Source of the DNA: an uncultured Erythrobacteraceae bacterium
GTDB lineage: Bacteria; Pseudomonadota; Alphaproteobacteria; Sphingomonadales; Sphingomonadaceae
Reading direction: 5' to 3'
NCBI GenBank assembly: GCA_950071875.1
Contig: CATMNW010000151.1
Coordinates: forward strand, 1 to 6,599
DNA: 6,599 bases
The notes below the pieces were generated by a model. It was not told the DNA's origin, searched no databases, and saw only the letters and a program-made list of their open reading frames with translations. Numbering within the stretch: position 1 is the first letter of the stretch; every line of letters starts with the position of its first letter. Of the stretch, positions 5,121 to 6,599 are shown one piece after another. Both the position numbers and the translations under genes were made by a program.

Positions 5121-6139
5121 AACGAAAGCCCGGCTGCAGTAAACAGGGCATCGCGCATGGCGACCAGCGCATCGATGTCCGCAGGTTCGGTGGGGATTTC
5201 GACGCTTGCGAGCGCACGCTCGAGCCGCGCCGCGCTTTCTTCGCGAATAGGGCCGCAATTCTCTGCAATGCCGGTCATGTCGTCGAGCTTGGCCCAACAG
5301 TTCAGCACCAGATCGCAACCTGCCTCCAGCGCGCGCACCGAACGTTCGGGGATGGTGCCATCGAGCGCCTGCATGTCGATATCATCCGTCATCAGCAGAC
5401 CGTCGAAGCCGATCCGTTGGCGGATGATGTTCTCGATTACCCACGGCGATTGCGTGGCCGGCCGATCCGCATCCCAATCGGTGAATACGATGTGCGCGGT
5501 CATCCCAATCGTCGCGCGACCCGCCAGGCTTTCGAAGGGAGCAGTGTCGATCTTCAGGTCCGCATCCGGCGCCTCGACCACGGGCAAATCCTTGTGGCTG
5601 TCGGCAGTCGCCCGTCCGTGGCCGGGCATGTGCTTGAGGCAGCCGACGACACCCGCAGAGGCCATCCCTTCCAGGATCGCCCGCCCCAATGCGGCGACCT
5701 GCATCGGCTCCGCACCCAGCGCGCGGTCCCCGATCACATCATCGGTTTCGGGCCGCGCGACGTCGCACGGCGCATGATAATCCACCGTGATCCCGGCTGC
5801 TGCCAGCTCGGTCCCCATCGCCTCGCTGTTCAGGCGCATCGCCTCGATGCCCGATGCGGGTGCGTGCTCGAACAGTTCGCCGAAGCGGGCAGGTGCGGGC
5901 CATTTGCGCCAAGCCGGCGGACCGAGCCGGGCGACCCGCCCGCCTTCCTGGTCGATCGAGACAAGCAGCCGATCGCGGCCGTGGATTTCGCGCAGGCTGT
6001 CCGTCAGCCGGCGCAGCTGTTCGGGGTTCTCGCAGTTCCGCTTGAAAAGAATGTAGCCCGCAGGGTCGGCCTCGCGGAAAAATGCGCGTTCGTCGGCGGT
6101 CAATTCGAGGCCGGAACAGCCGAAGATTGCTGGCGTCAT
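5117..6139 (-). CDS. nagZ: beta-N-acetylhexosaminidase NagZ (glycoside hydrolase family 3)
   Basis: NagZ is a cytoplasmic enzyme that removes N-acetylglucosamine from anhydro-muropeptides during cell-wall recycling. In many Gram-negatives its product also signals beta-lactamase induction. At 340 residues it is the single-domain family length. Visible motifs are GYILFKRN (29-35), SIDQEGGRVARL (61-72) and KHMPGHG (169-175). DSH at 180-182 supplies the Asp-His acid/base dyad known in NagZ. MTAHIVF (213-219) and MTDDIDM (250-256) follow, with D252 the expected nucleophile. The ATG at 6139 gives the usual N terminus MTPAIFGCSG; no clear ribosome binding site precedes it. An upstream in-frame ATG at 6217 would add 26 residues but sits in the loop of a stable hairpin (6204-6231) and is unlikely. 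The stop overlaps the proposed scpA start by 4 bases. Confidence 0.96.
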   Translation of the reverse strand: MTPAIFGCSGLELTADERAFFREADPAGYILFKRNCENPEQLRRLTDSLREIHGRDRLLVSIDQEGGRVARLGPPAWRKWPAPARFGELFEHAPASGIEAMRLNSEAMGTELAAAGITVDYHAPCDVARPETDDVIGDRALGAEPMQVAALGRAILEGMASAGVVGCLKHMPGHGRATADSHKDLPVVEAPDADLKIDTAPFESLAGRATIGMTAHIVFTDWDADRPATQSPWVIENIIRQRIGFDGLLMTDDIDMQALDGTIPERSVRALEAGCDLVLNCWAKLDDMTGIAENCGPIREESAARLERALASVEIPTEPADIDALVAMRDALFTAAGLSL

Positions 6140-6203
6140 GACGATTGGAAGGTGGCGGGAAAACTCACCCGCGGCAAGCACTTGGCCATCCGTGACGGTG
6201 GAA

Positions 6204-6231
6204 AGCCGGGCGTGCATGCGCCCGCCCGGCT
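6204..6231 (-). terminator. stable hairpin between SPOR gene and nagZ
   Basis: AGCCGGGCG (6204-6212) and CGCCCGGCT (6223-6231) form a perfect 9-bp, almost all G/C stem with a 10-base loop, 5 bases after the SPOR gene stop. On the minus strand only TTT follows the stem, so it is a weak intrinsic terminator, or an attenuator or mRNA-stability element, that may lower nagZ and downstream expression relative to the SPOR gene. The loop holds the upstream ATG of the nagZ frame. Confidence 0.4.
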
Positions 6232-6236
6232 ATCGC

Positions 6237-6599
6237 TTACTGCTTGATCTGGCTTGCCACACCGTCAGCCTTGAGAGCATCGCTCAGCCGGCGTGCGGCG
6301 GCCATGTCGCCCGGCAAGGCCTGCAATCGGTAGACGGTGCCGATATCCGCCTCGCCCTTCACGATCCGGTATTTCACGCCAGAAAGCGCATCGGTCTGGC
6401 GAGAGAGCTGGCGCCACCCATTTTCGGCGGTCGCTTCGTCGCGATAGGCGCCAACCTGCACCGCGATGCGGTTGTCCTGCGCACTCGACGCGCTCGGCTC
6501 TGGAGCGGGCTTCGGCGCAGTGTTTTGAGGCGGCTTGGCGACCGGCTCGGGCGTCGCGGAACTCTTGGCCAGGCGGCCTTCTCTGGTTTCACCCTCGCC
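6237..6599 (-). CDS. SPOR-domain protein, C-terminal part
   Basis: The last 120 residues of a SPOR-domain protein are visible; the gene runs off the right edge. The first 46 visible residues are a flexible linker rich in Pro, Ala, Ser and Lys (PKPAPEPSASSAQ), which places the domain away from a membrane or protein anchor that must lie upstream. The SPOR domain then runs to the end: IAVQVGAYRDEATAENGW is the conserved first strand and helix, and GTVYRLQALPGD corresponds to the later conserved strand. SPOR domains bind glycan strands stripped of stem peptides, and such proteins gather at the division site. Its place next to nagZ fits a cell-wall role and is the common arrangement in Alphaproteobacteria. 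The frame is open at the edge; a GTG at 6461 is internal to the domain and not a start. Confidence 0.92.
   Translation of the reverse strand, partial: GEGETREGRLAKSSATPEPVAKPPQNTAPKPAPEPSASSAQDNRIAVQVGAYRDEATAENGWRQLSRQTDALSGVKYRIVKGEADIGTVYRLQALPGDMAAARRLSDALKADGVASQIKQ

Overview
The window looks like chromosomal DNA of a GC-rich alphaproteobacterium, most likely Sphingomonadales (Erythrobacter/Qipengyuania type). This rests on the gene order SPOR protein - nagZ - scpA - scpB - tatA - tatB - tatC, which is typical of Alphaproteobacteria, on the general look of these proteins, and on a pair of small exported proteins with a GGDDVPTSA tail of a kind I associate with sphingomonads. The assignment is from recognition only; no search was run.

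Layout: (1) Positions 2-784, + strand: the C-terminal part of a YtcJ-like amidohydrolase (Amidohydro_3 family), cut by the left edge. (2) 785-1145: a 361-base gap. Its first 150 bases show nothing clear. Bases 939-1038 carry a cluster of inverted repeats, including a perfect 14-bp palindrome and a terminator-like hairpin, overlapped by a doubtful 36-codon small ORF. The last 80 bases hold the leader of the next gene. (3) 1146-1882, + strand: two tandem, nearly identical 72-residue proteins. Each has a signal peptide, a second hydrophobic segment, its own leader and its own strong intrinsic terminator. (4) 1883-2033: a convergent gap with one hairpin. (5) 2034-6599, - strand: seven genes in the order SPOR-domain protein (cut by the right edge), nagZ, scpA, scpB, tatA, tatB, tatC.

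How the genes work together: the minus-strand cluster is a housekeeping set. The SPOR protein and NagZ act on peptidoglycan (binding of denuded glycan, and muropeptide recycling). ScpA and ScpB are the kleisin and winged-helix partners of SMC in chromosome segregation. TatA, TatB and TatC form the complete twin-arginine translocase. nagZ/scpA and scpA/scpB overlap by 4 bases, and tatB/tatC are separated by one base, so these pairs are probably translationally coupled. A 96-base gap before tatA and a hairpin between the SPOR gene and nagZ may divide the cluster into separately regulated segments.

The least conventional part is 939-1882: a structured intergenic segment followed by duplicated, separately terminated genes for tiny exported membrane peptides of unknown function. 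Their leaders share a CTTGTAA element at exactly the same distance from the ribosome binding site.
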